64,000 bases of DNA, taken from Clostridia bacterium. Its GTDB lineage: Bacteria; Bacillota; Clostridia; Christensenellales; Aristaeellaceae. The DNA lies in contig JAFXVR010000065.1 of the NCBI GenBank assembly GCA_017534885.1, positions 1-64,000 on the forward strand. The letters run 5' to 3'. This document shows, in pieces, positions 1 to 10,546 of the stretch (position 1 is the stretch's first letter; every line of letters begins with the position of its first letter). The notes below the pieces were generated by a model, which worked only from the letters and a program-made list of their open reading frames with translations, ran no database searches and was not told the DNA's origin. The position numbers and the translations under genes are program-made.

Positions 1-133
1 GTTCCCATGTCCGCTTCTTTGTGCTATACTCCTTCTGTTCCATCCTTGATCCCTCCAGTTATCTTTGGTGCCGCAACCCTTAGTATAACTGTTTCGGTTC
101 CTGGATGGAACTTTTTGCGTCATTTCATTTTAC

Positions 134-168
134 AACTTGCCTGTGTTATAACAAAGGGCAGGCAAGCA
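134..168 (-). terminator. Possible terminator downstream of the DNA glycosylase gene
   Basis: An 8-bp perfect stem (CTTGCCTG/CAGGCAAG at 136-143 and 159-166) lies just past the stop of the minus-strand gene ending at 185. The run that follows on the minus strand is only TTGTAAAA, so termination would be weak. The rest of positions 1-133 shows no gene; a TATACT box on the minus strand at 82-87 could be a promoter for a gene beyond the left edge. Confidence 0.35.
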
Positions 169-184
169 CGGCTTTTGCCAATGG

Positions 185-685
185 TCACAGCTGCAGCGCC
201 GCGCCCCAGGCCTCAACAAGGCGATCCATGGAGAAGGCCGCGTTGGCCGGGCTGGTGGAGGGCAAGACCAGCGCGGGGATGCCGGTGACGGGCTCCAGAT
301 ACTGCCGGTAAAGCCTGCCGCTGAGCGCTCCGTTGCAGAGAATGCGCTCAATCCGCGCTGCGCCGGTGATGCGGGCGATGTCGATGGGCACCGCGTTGCG
401 GACGGATGCGTCCGAGGAGCCGGTGATGTCACAGGCATAGATGCTGTCCCACAGCGCCAGATGGTGGCGCAGCACCAGATCGCGCTTGGCCGGGATGTCC
501 GCCCAGTCCGGCGCACGCTCTCCGTAAACCGCCGCGAGCATGGGCCAGAAGCGGTTCTGCCTGTGGCCATAGAAAAAGCCCTGTTCCCTGCTTTTCACCG
601 AGGGAAAGCTGCCCAGGATGAGCACACGGCTCTCCGGGGAGAACAGGGGCTCAAAGGGATGCACCACGTGTACGATGTCCATCAC
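185..685 (-). CDS. DNA-deoxyinosine glycosylase (uracil-DNA glycosylase superfamily, family 6/HDG)
   Basis: The 166-residue protein should remove hypoxanthine (deaminated adenine) from DNA and so start base-excision repair. It has the superfamily pattern: an LILGSFPS motif at about residues 22-29, an FYGHRQNRFW segment at about 38-47, and a C-terminal LPSTSPAN motif at about 141-148. The length matches family 6 enzymes, which lack an iron-sulfur cluster. Its start overlaps the yhbY stop by 4 nt (ATGA), so it is translationally coupled and is the last gene of the obg operon. A mismatch-type (Mug) specificity cannot be excluded from sequence alone. Confidence 0.8.
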   Translation of the reverse strand: MMDIVHVVHPFEPLFSPESRVLILGSFPSVKSREQGFFYGHRQNRFWPMLAAVYGERAPDWADIPAKRDLVLRHHLALWDSIYACDITGSSDASVRNAVPIDIARITGAARIERILCNGALSGRLYRQYLEPVTGIPALVLPSTSPANAAFSMDRLVEAWGAALQL

Positions 686-966
686 AGCACAATGCGCGGG
701 TTTTCCCGGCTGGGGCGGTACAGCACAAAACGCCGCCCGATGACCTGCACCGGTTCCGCGCCGGTCTCCTCGCAGAGGATGGTCAGCGCCTCACGGGCGC
801 TCAGGTCACAGCCCTGCTGCACCGTGCCCTTGAACAGCTCCCGGGCTTCCAGGGCTTCCTCGCACTGCTGAAGCGTGCCGGCGGTGATGCCGTCTTTGCC
901 GATGTGCAGGATGGGATCCATGGTGTTGGCCATACTCCTCAGCATGGCGCGCTGCTTGCTTGTCAT
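682..966 (-). CDS. yhbY: YhbY family RNA-binding protein (CRM domain, ribosome assembly)
   Basis: This 94-residue single-domain CRM protein is expected to bind pre-ribosomal RNA during large-subunit assembly. The diagnostic features are the N-terminal LTSKQR-like start (here MTSKQRAMLRSMAN), the HIGKDGIT segment at about 21-28 that forms the GxxG-like RNA-binding loop, and a final FVLYRPSR strand. It begins 9 nt after the obg stop and is preceded by GAGGAAG. The pairing of obg and yhbY is common in Firmicutes, and both act in ribosome maturation. Confidence 0.9.
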   Translation of the reverse strand: MTSKQRAMLRSMANTMDPILHIGKDGITAGTLQQCEEALEARELFKGTVQQGCDLSAREALTILCEETGAEPVQVIGRRFVLYRPSRENPRIVL

Positions 967-975
967 CTTGCTTCC

Positions 976-2286
<1,311 letters not shown>

Positions 2287-2337
2287 TCAGGGCTTCATCC
2301 TCCTCAGTACGCTTGGTTGAAAGAATAAGCCGTTTGC

Positions 2338-3684
2338 TCAGTTCCTCAGCGAGTGCAGGGGCGCGGGAATCCGTCCGCCCCGGCGGATGAAGGCCGAGCA
2401 GTCATAAGAGTTGACGGGCATCACAGGTGCGAAGCCCAGCAGACCGCCGAACTCCACGGTGTCGCCGGCTTTTTTGCCGATGGCGGGGATGATGCGCACC
2501 GCCGTGGTCTTGTTGTTGACCATGCCGATGGCAGCCTCGTCCGCAATGATGCCGGAGATCGTCTCCGCGCTGGTGTCTCCGGGCACGGCGATCATGTCCA
2601 GGCCCACAGAGCACACGCAGGTCATGGCTTCCAGCTTCTCGAGGGTCAGGGCGCCGGCGGCCGCGGCCTCGATCATGCCGATGTCCTCGCTGACCGGGAT
2701 GAAGGCGCCGCTGAGCCCGCCCACATGGTTGGAGGCCATCACGCCGCCCTTCTTCACCGCGTCATTGAGCAGCGCCAAAGCCGCGGTGGTGCCGGGCGCG
2801 CCGGTCTTTTCCAGACCCATCTCCTCCAAGATATAAGCCACGGAATCGCCCCGGGCCGGGGTCGGCGCCAGGGAGAGATCCACGATGCCGAAGGGGATGC
2901 CCAGCCGCTGGGAGGCTTCCCGCGCCACCAGCTGGCCAACCCGGGTGATCTTGAAGGCCGTGCGCTTCACGGTCTCCGCCACCACGTCGAAGGGCTGGCC
3001 GCGCACCTCCTCCAGCGCTTTTTTGACCACGCCCGGGCCGGATACGCCCACATTGATGGCGCACTCCGGCTCGCCGGGGCCGCAGAAAGCGCCGGCCATG
3101 AAGGGATTGTCCTCCACCGCGTTGCAGAAAACCACCAGCTTGGCACAGCCCAGGCCGTCCCGGTCGGCGGTGGCTTCAGCGGTCTGGCGGATGATGCGGC
3201 CCATCTCGCCCACGGCGTTCATGTTGAGGCCGGCGCGGGTGGAGCCCACATTGACGGAAGAGCAGAGCCGCTCTGTCTCTGCCAGCACCTCGGGAATGGA
3301 GGCCAGCAGGCGTTCGTCCGCCTGGGTCGCGCCTTTTTGCATCAGCGCGGAATAGCCGCCCAGGAAGTTGACGCCCATCTCCTTGGCGGCCTTGTCCAGC
3401 CAGCGGGCGATGGGCCGGGGATCCGCCTGGGCGATCATGCTGACAGGGGTGACGGAAATCCGCTTGTTGACGATGGGAATGGCCAGCTCGCGCTCGATGG
3501 CCTCGCCTGTTTGGACCAGCCGTCCCGCCATGCGGCAGATTTTCTCGTACACCCGCTGACCGCAGCGCTCGGCGTCCGGGTCGGCGCAGTCCAGCAGGTT
3601 GATGCCCAGGGTAATGGTGCGGATGTCGAAGTGTTCCTCCTGAATCATCCGCAGGGTCTGGAGGATTTCACCGGTGTTGATCAT
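2338..3684 (-). CDS. PFL family protein (DUF711/UPF0210)
   Basis: A 448-residue protein of the conserved UPF0210 family, related in fold to glycyl-radical enzymes but of unproven function. It starts [14 protein letters not shown], which is typical of the family, and runs its full usual length. The ATG has a GGGAGG site at 7-nt spacing. The gene follows the ACT-domain gene by 12 nt. This two-gene pairing recurs widely in bacteria, so the small ACT protein probably senses a ligand for this one. I see no glycyl-radical motif that would show activity, and no function should be assumed. Confidence 0.88.
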   Translation of the reverse strand: MINTGEILQTLRMIQEEHFDIRTITLGINLLDCADPDAERCGQRVYEKICRMAGRLVQTGEAIERELAIPIVNKRISVTPVSMIAQADPRPIARWLDKAAKEMGVNFLGGYSALMQKGATQADERLLASIPEVLAETERLCSSVNVGSTRAGLNMNAVGEMGRIIRQTAEATADRDGLGCAKLVVFCNAVEDNPFMAGAFCGPGEPECAINVGVSGPGVVKKALEEVRGQPFDVVAETVKRTAFKITRVGQLVAREASQRLGIPFGIVDLSLAPTPARGDSVAYILEEMGLEKTGAPGTTAALALLNDAVKKGGVMASNHVGGLSGAFIPVSEDIGMIEAAAAGALTLEKLEAMTCVCSVGLDMIAVPGDTSAETISGIIADEAAIGMVNNKTTAVRIIPAIGKKAGDTVEFGGLLGFAPVMPVNSYDCSAFIRRGGRIPAPLHSLRN

Positions 3685-3695
3685 GGCGGCCTCCC

Positions 3696-3968
3696 TCAGA
3701 TGCGGTGCATGGCGTCAAAGATGTCCATGCGCTGCATGTGGATGGACATCTGCAGCTCATCCCGCACGGGCTGGAGCGCGGCGTCGATCTCAGAGAAATC
3801 CATGTGCGCCCCGTCCAGATCCACCACCATCATCATGGTGAAGTATCCGCCTAAAATGGTCTGGCTGATATCGAGGATGTTGATGTTCATCTCGCTGAGC
3901 CGGGTGGCCACGCGGGCGATGATGCCTGTGGTGTCCAGGCCGGTGACGGAAATCAGTGCTTTGGTCAT
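3696..3968 (-). CDS. ACT domain-containing protein (UPF0237)
   Basis: A 90-residue stand-alone ACT domain, a fold that usually binds an amino acid or other small ligand and transmits an allosteric signal. The start [21 protein letters not shown] is chosen over an upstream ATG because AGGAGG lies 4-5 nt before it. The sequence shows the beta-alpha-beta-beta-alpha-beta pattern with the conserved G-D-x-x-G turn at about residues 10-14. It lies directly upstream of the PFL gene and is very likely cotranscribed with it. Confidence 0.85.
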   Translation of the reverse strand: MTKALISVTGLDTTGIIARVATRLSEMNINILDISQTILGGYFTMMMVVDLDGAHMDFSEIDAALQPVRDELQMSIHMQRMDIFDAMHRI

Positions 3969-4028
3969 AATTCCTCCTGAGTCCGGGGATCGATTGCGGC
4001 TGTGTGAAGGGCTCACAAAGCCGGGCGG

Positions 4029-5642
4029 TCATTCTCTCACCGACACCACGATGTTCTCCGCGTGGTCGGCGATACGCTCCAGGTTGGTGAGCATGTCCAG
4101 GTAAATCGCGCCATTGCGGGCGGAGCATTTGCGGCTCTTGATGCGCTCCACATGGTGGGCGCGCAGGGCCTCGGTCTGCTGGTCGATGACGTCCTCCTCA
4201 GCCTCGATGCGGGCATAGGTCTCATCATCCGCCTTCTGCTGCTGGAAGATGGCCAGGGCGTTCTCCAGCTGGGCGGTGACCCGGGCGGACATTTCGTCCA
4301 GCTCACCCTGCACCTTGGCCGTGAAGTGGATGTCTTCCTTTGACTTCTGCTGGGCGGCCTCCAGTATGTTGACCGCGTGGTCGCCCACCCGCTCCAGGTC
4401 GATGACGGTGTGGAAGAGGCGGCCCACCAGCTGGGTGTCCTTTTCGTTGAGATCCAGGCCGTTGACCTGCACCAGTTTCTCGGTCACGGCGTGGTTCAGG
4501 AAGTCCAGCACGTCCTCGGAGACCATGACTTCACCGGCGCTCTCCTCGTCATAGGTGTCAAAGCAGGCCATGGCTAAGGACAGGTTGCGCTCGGCGATCT
4601 CGCCCATGCGCTGCACTTCCCGGGCCAGCTGCGCCACGGCGATGGCCGGGGTGTTGAGCAGACGCTCGTCGAAGTAGCGCAGGCGCAGCTCGCGGTCGGC
4701 GTCAGCCTTGCCGCGCACCAGCAGGCAGGCGGCCCGCTCCAGCAAGCCGGCTCCGGGCAGGAGCACGACGGTCGTCACCACGTTGAAGGCGATGTGGATC
4801 ATGGCGATCTGCAGCCGCAGGTTGCCGGGGGCCGCCGCCGCGATCCAGTCGGCCAGGGGCAGGAAGGAACCGAGAATCAGGAAGATGGCCGTGCCGAGGC
4901 AGTTGAACATCAGGTGAACCACCGCGGCCCTTCTGGCGTTGGTGCCGGTGCCCGAGGAGGCCACCAGGGCGGTCAGGCAGGTGCCGATGTTCTGGCCGAA
5001 GAGGATGAACATGGCCGTGTGCAGGGGCACGAGACCCTCGCCAGCCAGGGCCTGCAGGATACCGACCGAGGCTGCCGAGGAGTGAAGCACCGCGGTGATG
5101 GCCGCGCCGATCAGGGCTGCAAGCACGGGATTGTCGATAGAGACGATGGCCTGGCGGAAGCCCTCCCATTCCCGGAGAGGCGCCATGGCGGTGGACATGG
5201 TGTTCATGCCGATGAACAGCAGACCCACGCCCATGGCGATGCGCCCAACACTGTGCAGGCCGGGGGAGCGCTTCTCCAGCAGCTGGAGCAGCAGACCGGC
5301 GCAGCAGAAGATGGCGCCGAAATCAATCTGAATACTCAGCAGCAGGGAAGTGACCGTGGTGCCGATGTTGGCGCCCATGATCACGCCCACCGCCTGGGTC
5401 AGGGAGAGCAGGTTCGCGTTGACAAAGCCCACTACCATGACCGTGGTGGCTGTGGATGACTGCACCACAGCGGTGATGGCCACGCCGGCGAGCATGGCGA
5501 GGATCCGGTTGCGGGTCACCACCTCCAGCAGGCCCTTCAGGCGCGTGCCGGCGGCTTTTTCCAGCTCGTCGCCCATCATGTGCATGCCGAAGAGGAAGAT
5601 GCTCAGGCCAGCCAGCAGGGAGACGACGTTCATCAGGGACAT
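4029..5642 (-). CDS. Na/Pi cotransporter family protein with PhoU-like C-terminal domain
   Basis: A 537-residue membrane protein expected to import phosphate with sodium. Two inverted Na/Pi (PF02690-type) repeats with QSSTATT (about residues 61-67) and HSSAAS (about 187-192) signatures are visible among eight or more hydrophobic segments in the first about 310 residues. The last about 200 residues are soluble and helical, with PhoU-like E..D.vgDHA motifs (ERVGDHAVNI and ERIADHAENI), which in relatives regulate phosphate flux. The SD GGAGG is 4 nt before the ATG. It lies between argS and the ACT gene in the minus-strand block. Confidence 0.92.
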   Translation of the reverse strand: MSLMNVVSLLAGLSIFLFGMHMMGDELEKAAGTRLKGLLEVVTRNRILAMLAGVAITAVVQSSTATTVMVVGFVNANLLSLTQAVGVIMGANIGTTVTSLLLSIQIDFGAIFCCAGLLLQLLEKRSPGLHSVGRIAMGVGLLFIGMNTMSTAMAPLREWEGFRQAIVSIDNPVLAALIGAAITAVLHSSAASVGILQALAGEGLVPLHTAMFILFGQNIGTCLTALVASSGTGTNARRAAVVHLMFNCLGTAIFLILGSFLPLADWIAAAAPGNLRLQIAMIHIAFNVVTTVVLLPGAGLLERAACLLVRGKADADRELRLRYFDERLLNTPAIAVAQLAREVQRMGEIAERNLSLAMACFDTYDEESAGEVMVSEDVLDFLNHAVTEKLVQVNGLDLNEKDTQLVGRLFHTVIDLERVGDHAVNILEAAQQKSKEDIHFTAKVQGELDEMSARVTAQLENALAIFQQQKADDETYARIEAEEDVIDQQTEALRAHHVERIKSRKCSARNGAIYLDMLTNLERIADHAENIVVSVRE

Positions 5643-5685
5643 AAAGCCTCCAACAAAAGGGGGTCGGTGGGAAGGGTATCAGGCG

Positions 5686-7404
5686 TTACATTCTCTCCGG
5701 CGCTTCCAGACCGATCAGAAAGAGACCGGTGCGGATGACTTCCCGGGCAGCGCGGGTCAACAGCACGCGGGCCGCGGCGGTGGCGGGCTCATCGTCCAGA
5801 ATGCGATGCTCATAGTAGAAGCGGTTGTAGGCCTGGGCGATGTCGGTCACGGCCCGGGTCACCATGGAGGGCTCATACTTGTCGGCAGCCTCGTTCACCA
5901 CATCCGGGAAGCGGCCCAGCAGCCGCAGCAGGGCCTGGGCCTCATCGTCGGAGAGAGCGGCCCAGTCGGGCTCGGGCAGGGACAAATCCGCCGCCTTGCG
6001 CAGCACGGAGCAGCAGCGGGCGTGGGTGTACTGCACATAGGGGCCTGTCTCACCGTCAAAGTTCAGCGCCCGCTCCCAGGAGAAGTCGATGTCCTTGATG
6101 CGGTTGGCGCTCAGGTCGGCGTACACCACCGCGCCGATGCCCACCTGCCGGGCTACCTCGTCCTTGTTCTCCAGGCCGGGGGATTTCTCCTCAATGATCG
6201 CCCGGGCTTTGTCGACGGCTTCCCGCAGCAGGTCGTCCAAGTGGATGGAAGTGCCCTTCCGGGTCGAGAGCGCCTGTCCCTCAAAGCTGATCATGCCGAA
6301 GGAGACGTGTACGCAGTCCTTCGCCCAGGGATAGCCCATCTTCTCCAGCACGCGGAACACCTGCCGGAAGTGCAGATCCTGCTGGTAAGCCACCACGTAG
6401 AGGCACTTGTCAAAGTGGTAGGTGTCCTGGCGGTAGACGGCGGCGGTGATGTCCCGGGTGGCGTAAATCGTCGCGCCATCCTTCTTGATGATCAGGCAGG
6501 GAGGCATGTTGTCCTCGGTGAGATCCACCACCCAGGCGCCCTCGCTCTGGGTCAGCAGACCCTTGTCCCGGAGGGACTGGATCACAGGCTCCATCTTGTC
6601 GATGTAAAAGCTCTCCCCGGCATAGCTGTCGAAGGACACACCCAGCAGATCATAGACCCGCGCCGCGTCCTTCAGGGTCAGCTCCTTGAACCAGTTGAAG
6701 ATTTCGAGGGCTTCCGGATCACCGTCTTCAATGCGCTTGAACCACGCCCGGCCCTGATCCTCCAGCGTCGGGTCTGCCTCCGCTTCCTTATGGAAACGCA
6801 CATAGAGGGCCTCCAGCGCGTTCACGCCGCCCTTTTCGACCTGCTCCCGCGTGCCCCAGAGCTTGTAGGCGCAGATCATCTTGCCGAACTGGGTGCCCCA
6901 GTCGCCCAGGTGGTTGATGCCCACGGTGCGGTAGCCCAGGTAATCGAAGATGCGCTTCAGGCTGTGGCCGATCATGGTGGTGGACAGGTGGCCGATGTGG
7001 AAGCGCTTGGCGATATTGATGGAGGAATAGTCCAGGCAGACCGTCTTGCCCTCGCCGCGGGTGGATGCGCCCCATTTGCCGTCAGCGGCCAGCACAGCCA
7101 GCACGGTATCCCGGCCGAAATTGACACGGTTCAGGAAGAAATTCAGGTAGCCGTTCAGCGCCTCGGCCCGGGCGGTCTCCGGGTGATGCCAGGCGGCCGC
7201 GAGGGCATCTGCGATCTTGGGCGGCGCCATCCGGAGCGCCTTGGCCAGACGGAAGCAGGGGAAGGCATAGTCGCCCATCTCAGGGTTCGGCGGCACGGCG
7301 AGCAGGTTCCGCAGCTCATCCGCCGCGGGCAGTCCCTGGGCCTCCGGGTAGGTTTCCTTGAGCAGGTCTTCAGTCAGGCCCGCAATGGTGGTCAGCATGT
7401 CCAT
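5686..7404 (-). CDS. argS: Arginyl-tRNA synthetase
   Basis: Class I synthetase that charges tRNA-Arg. About 572 residues from the ATG at 7404, which has GGAGTG 7 nt upstream; a TTG two codons earlier is less likely. The N-terminal Arg-tRNA-synthetase domain is followed by the catalytic HIGH-type motif (FHIGHLS at about 128) and a KMSKS-equivalent STRKGTS at about 330. The C-terminal DALR anticodon-binding domain ends LEAPERM. Length is normal. A strong terminator separates it from the upstream lgt-like gene, so argS probably has its own promoter or relies on read-through; no T-box is visible in the about 130-nt gap. Confidence 0.97.
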   Translation of the reverse strand: MDMLTTIAGLTEDLLKETYPEAQGLPAADELRNLLAVPPNPEMGDYAFPCFRLAKALRMAPPKIADALAAAWHHPETARAEALNGYLNFFLNRVNFGRDTVLAVLAADGKWGASTRGEGKTVCLDYSSINIAKRFHIGHLSTTMIGHSLKRIFDYLGYRTVGINHLGDWGTQFGKMICAYKLWGTREQVEKGGVNALEALYVRFHKEAEADPTLEDQGRAWFKRIEDGDPEALEIFNWFKELTLKDAARVYDLLGVSFDSYAGESFYIDKMEPVIQSLRDKGLLTQSEGAWVVDLTEDNMPPCLIIKKDGATIYATRDITAAVYRQDTYHFDKCLYVVAYQQDLHFRQVFRVLEKMGYPWAKDCVHVSFGMISFEGQALSTRKGTSIHLDDLLREAVDKARAIIEEKSPGLENKDEVARQVGIGAVVYADLSANRIKDIDFSWERALNFDGETGPYVQYTHARCCSVLRKAADLSLPEPDWAALSDDEAQALLRLLGRFPDVVNEAADKYEPSMVTRAVTDIAQAYNRFYYEHRILDDEPATAAARVLLTRAAREVIRTGLFLIGLEAPERM

Positions 7405-7453
7405 GTGCAATCACTCCGCGCAGGTAGTCATGCGCCGACGGCCGGGCGGCCGC

Positions 7454-7494
7454 GAAAAAAGCGCATACACTCAATATATTCGCGTATGCGCTCC
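7454..7494 (-). terminator. Rho-independent terminator between the lgt-like gene and argS
   Basis: On the minus strand a perfect 9-bp stem (AGCGCATAC/GTATGCGCT, at 7484-7492 and 7460-7468) with an AT-rich loop is followed directly by six T residues (7455-7460). It should end most transcripts from the three-gene secreted/lgt operon before argS. Confidence 0.8.
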
Positions 7495-7542
7495 AAAACC
7501 CTTTTCATGGAAGCAAAATAGTTGTTCCCGGCGGTATACCGC

Positions 7543-8562
7543 TCAGGCCCAGCGGCGCTTCCACAGCGGGCGAACCGCGAAGTACAGCCAGACGCAGGCG
7601 GCGGCCATGATCAGGTGGCAGACGTCGGCGGGCATCCAGTCGATGGCGGAAATCTTCTTCTCGAAAGCCGCGAACTCCATGGCGATGATCACACCCACGG
7701 CCAGGAGCATCTGCAGCAGACTCAGGCCGCCCACGCGCAGCCTGTCCGGCTTTGGCACGGCGGTCAGGGCCAGACCCCATACGATCAGGATGGCGGCCGC
7801 GCAGAGGATCTGGTTGGCCCGGACAAAGCCCAGCCAGGGCAGGTGCAGCACTTCGCCGCGCAGCATGGCCTCAAAGGTGATCTGGCTGCAGGCGTAGAGC
7901 AGAATGAAGCGCGCCGTGCGTCCGCCGGGGCGGGGGCTTCCGCGGCGCAGCAGCAGCGCCATCACCAGCGCCCAGAGGGCTTCCGGCACAAAGATCGCCC
8001 AGCACCAATCGCCGTAATAATTCGTGACGGCAAAGGGCAGGTGCTCAAACAGACTGAAATCCTCCAGCGCCAGCAGACTGTAGCGGGAAGCCCAGTCCGT
8101 CTCCTCGGGGTTGAACCACTCCGCCAGCTCAAAGCCGATGCCCTGATCCTTGAAGATCAGGCCTGCTGCGATCCGGCCCAGCGCGATCAGCAAACAGGCG
8201 GGGAGGATGGCCGCGTCCGCAATGGAACCGGCGGACTGCCGGGTGATGCGGCCCGTGAGCCAGGCCGCCAGCCAGCCGCCCAGCACCGCGCCCCAGAGGA
8301 TGAAACCGCCCTCGCTCACCCGGAGGATAAAGGCGAAGTCCTCATCGCCGATGAGCTGATCGACGATCATCAGGCAGTAGCCCAGGCGCGCGAAAACAAA
8401 GGCCAGGGGGAGGGAGAACACCGCAAACCAGCTGGCGGTTTCCGCCTTCAGCCCGGCCCGGCGAAGGTTCGCGCCGGTCCAGAGCAGGGCGGCCAGTGTG
8501 CCCAGCGCCATGACCAAGCCGAAGGGATAGACGGTGAATGATCCGAGGGCAAAGGGTTCCAT
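7543..8562 (-). CDS. Prolipoprotein diacylglyceryl transferase (Lgt) family protein, divergent
   Basis: A 339-residue polytopic membrane protein resembling Lgt, which adds diacylglycerol to the lipobox cysteine of prolipoproteins. An EGGFILWGAVLGG segment at about 112-124 corresponds to the Lgt GG..(H/Y)GG motif, and ALGRIAAGLIFKDQG at about 151-165 to the GRxxNF signature. The central Arg is kept, but the Asn (or Cys pair in many clostridial versions) is replaced. The protein is longer than usual, with a C-terminal hydrophobic extension. It starts 3 nt after the glycosidase-like gene. It may be a true Lgt or a family member with another acyl-transfer role. Confidence 0.65.
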   Translation of the reverse strand: MEPFALGSFTVYPFGLVMALGTLAALLWTGANLRRAGLKAETASWFAVFSLPLAFVFARLGYCLMIVDQLIGDEDFAFILRVSEGGFILWGAVLGGWLAAWLTGRITRQSAGSIADAAILPACLLIALGRIAAGLIFKDQGIGFELAEWFNPEETDWASRYSLLALEDFSLFEHLPFAVTNYYGDWCWAIFVPEALWALVMALLLRRGSPRPGGRTARFILLYACSQITFEAMLRGEVLHLPWLGFVRANQILCAAAILIVWGLALTAVPKPDRLRVGGLSLLQMLLAVGVIIAMEFAAFEKKISAIDWMPADVCHLIMAAACVWLYFAVRPLWKRRWA

Positions 8563-8565
8563 GCG

Positions 8566-9564
8566 TTATTCCTCCGCGGAGGCGAAATAGATGATGTCCG
8601 TAATCTCCCGGCGTCCCGGGGTCTTGCAGATGCGGGTGTTGTTGACGATCAGGTTGGTGGAGCCGCCGCCGTCCAGGTTATAGGCCATGAGCGCTCCCGG
8701 GCACTGCTCCGCGATGAACTCTGCGAACTCCTGCAGGGTCATGCCAGCGCTGGAATCCGTCTTGCCGTAGACCTCCACAATGGCGTACTCCAGCTTGCCG
8801 GTCTGTACCAGAGCGATGCGCTGCTGGGCGTACTTCCACTGATAGCTGCTCTGGCGGGCCGCCGCGGTGACCGTCATGTCCTGGGCTTCGCCGTCCACCA
8901 CCAGCACCGGGCCTAAGTTGAAGGTGTCCAGGATGGTCAGTCCGTTGGGGGTCAGCTCCTCAGCGATGAAGGCCTCGATTTTGGCTGTGTCAGCGGCATA
9001 CACCGCGTGGAAATCCCCGGCGCTGTCGATGACCAGCATGTCGAAGAAGCGCTTGCGGCGATTGTCTGTGGCGTCCCGGATGAATTCACCCTGGCGCACC
9101 ACATAGCCCACGTCGTTCTCATACTTGAAGAAGTCGCCGTTCATGGCCACGACGGCGTTCTTGCTCTTGGCGATGCTGTCCGCGCTGGCCTGTCCGCGGC
9201 CCTTGTAAGTGTCCTTGCTGACAGCGGTGCGCAGCTGGCTCACATCCCTGATGGCGATGCGAACCACCCGGGTCTCGTGCTTTACCTTCTGCTTTTTGAC
9301 GGTCAGGGTGACGCTGCCCTTTTCCACCGAAATGCGGATGGTGGAATCCTCATAGCCCACCGGGGTCTTTTCCTCGTCGTAGACCCAGTTGGCCTCCTTG
9401 GGCGGGGTGCCGCCGACGGTGAAATCCAGCGGCAGGGTGGGATGCTCGTCTTCAGCGGCATCGGCTTCCTCGGCCTCCACAATGGAGGGACAGCTCAGGG
9501 TCAGGGTCAGGCAGACCAGCAGCAGGGCCGCGATGATCCACCTCAGCATGGACGACTTCATCAT
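8566..9564 (-). CDS. Secreted phosphodiester glycosidase family protein (NAGPA domain)
   Basis: A 332-residue exported protein with an N-terminal hydrophobic signal sequence (about residues 8-30). The C-terminal about 200 residues form a NAGPA-like domain, known in animals for removing GlcNAc from a phosphodiester and in bacteria for cleaving sugar-phosphate links in wall polymers. Supporting motifs are VVAMNGDFF at about 137-145 and YNLDGGGSTNL near 295-305. GGAGGTGG precedes the ATG. It overlaps the upstream gene by 4 nt. It may act on teichoic acid or exopolysaccharide; the substrate is unknown. Confidence 0.78.
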   Translation of the reverse strand: MMKSSMLRWIIAALLLVCLTLTLSCPSIVEAEEADAAEDEHPTLPLDFTVGGTPPKEANWVYDEEKTPVGYEDSTIRISVEKGSVTLTVKKQKVKHETRVVRIAIRDVSQLRTAVSKDTYKGRGQASADSIAKSKNAVVAMNGDFFKYENDVGYVVRQGEFIRDATDNRRKRFFDMLVIDSAGDFHAVYAADTAKIEAFIAEELTPNGLTILDTFNLGPVLVVDGEAQDMTVTAAARQSSYQWKYAQQRIALVQTGKLEYAIVEVYGKTDSSAGMTLQEFAEFIAEQCPGALMAYNLDGGGSTNLIVNNTRICKTPGRREITDIIYFASAEE

Positions 9565-10370
9565 TCCGCCACCTCCGTTGTCGCGGGCGCAATCTCATAG
9601 GGCTTTTCAAAGGTGCCCTCTCCGCCGGTAATCACATAACTGCCCTGGGCCAGGTACAGCACAGGCCGCACACCTTCGTTCTCCCGGGCCACCTCAATAT
9701 GCCCCAGCTGGCCGCCGTCCTTGGTGCAGCGGGCGTGGCGGCCGTCAGAGGTGGACTGGTTGCGCACCCAATAGGGGCTGCACCGGCCGTATTTCTTCTG
9801 GAAGACGTAGAGCCGCTCCTTGGCCTTGGTGACGCCGTTGTTCTGGATGGCGTACTCCGTGCCCCAGGCCCGCAGGCCCGGATCCTCGGTGATTTTTTTC
9901 GTCCAGGTCGCGCCTTTGTGGGTGCTGCCCAGGCCGATCTCGGTGTTCTTGGCGTCCTCGTAATCCAGCAGGAAAACCTTGCCGAAATTCTCGCAGGGGA
10001 GGAGCATGTCCAGCTGCGCCTCGGTAAAGGCCTGCGACGCGAAGGTGGTGTTGAGATACTGGCACAGCTCCGTCTGCCCGAAGTCGCCCTTGAGCACGTC
10101 CCGGTACTCCTTGTTGCTGGGATGCATGGGCCGCGCGAAAAGGATATACTCGCTGCAGAGATAGGCCTTCTCAGCATCCACCGTCAGTACCCGCCACAGG
10201 ATGGGCTTCACGCCGCCCTCGGCGGTCTGCGGGTATTCACCCAGGGTAAGGTACACATAGCCGTTTTCTTTGTCATAGCCCCGAAGCGCCGGGCTTTCCT
10301 CCGCCAGGCCGGCGAACGCGCATAGCAGCGCCAGCAGCAGGCCCCAGGTCAGAAGTTTGCGTTTCAGCAT
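9561..10370 (-). CDS. Secreted DUF6273-type protein
   Basis: A 269-residue exported protein of unknown function. The start MLKRKLL is preferred over an earlier ATG because GGAGGG lies 8 nt before it. A signal peptide (about 1-23) ends near GLAEES. The mature part shows the DUF6273 pattern: an LGEYPQT segment followed by PILWRVL, a central region, and a C-terminal YWVRNQS...VRPVLYLA block. A second protein of this family is encoded at 51846-52568. It is the first gene after a consensus promoter and is translationally coupled (ATGA) to the glycosidase-like gene. Confidence 0.7.
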   Translation of the reverse strand: MLKRKLLTWGLLLALLCAFAGLAEESPALRGYDKENGYVYLTLGEYPQTAEGGVKPILWRVLTVDAEKAYLCSEYILFARPMHPSNKEYRDVLKGDFGQTELCQYLNTTFASQAFTEAQLDMLLPCENFGKVFLLDYEDAKNTEIGLGSTHKGATWTKKITEDPGLRAWGTEYAIQNNGVTKAKERLYVFQKKYGRCSPYWVRNQSTSDGRHARCTKDGGQLGHIEVARENEGVRPVLYLAQGSYVITGGEGTFEKPYEIAPATTEVAE

Positions 10371-10400
10371 GCCGGAAACCCTCCTTCTCATACACATGGC

Positions 10401-10429
10401 ATATTAACACATCCGAAAAAACCTGTCAA
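10401..10429 (-). promoter_or_regulatory. Sigma-A promoter for the DUF6273/glycosidase/lgt operon
   Basis: On the minus strand a perfect TTGACA (10424-10429) and TAATAT (10401-10406) are separated by 17 nt. The -10 lies 30 nt upstream of the DUF6273 start codon. Confidence 0.85.
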
Positions 10430-10511
10430 CGTGCGGAGACGCGCAGATGCGTGAGAGCGCGCAGGAACGTGCAGAAACGTGCAGAAATAGCGGAAACGTT
10501 GCTCAGCAGTC

Positions 10512-10540
10512 TTGACAAGCGGGGAAACAAAGGCTATAAT
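10512..10540 (+). promoter_or_regulatory. Perfect consensus sigma-A promoter driving a non-coding RNA
   Basis: TTGACA at 10512-10517 and TATAAT at 10535-10540 with a 17-nt spacer, an exact consensus. No protein gene follows on this strand before the minus-strand upp gene, so the product should be an RNA starting near 10547. Confidence 0.88.
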
Positions 10541-10546
10541 CATATC

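Noticed and set aside
7411..7542. T-box riboswitch ahead of argS
   Set aside because: The gap is too short and lacks the T-box GGTGG element; it holds only a terminator.
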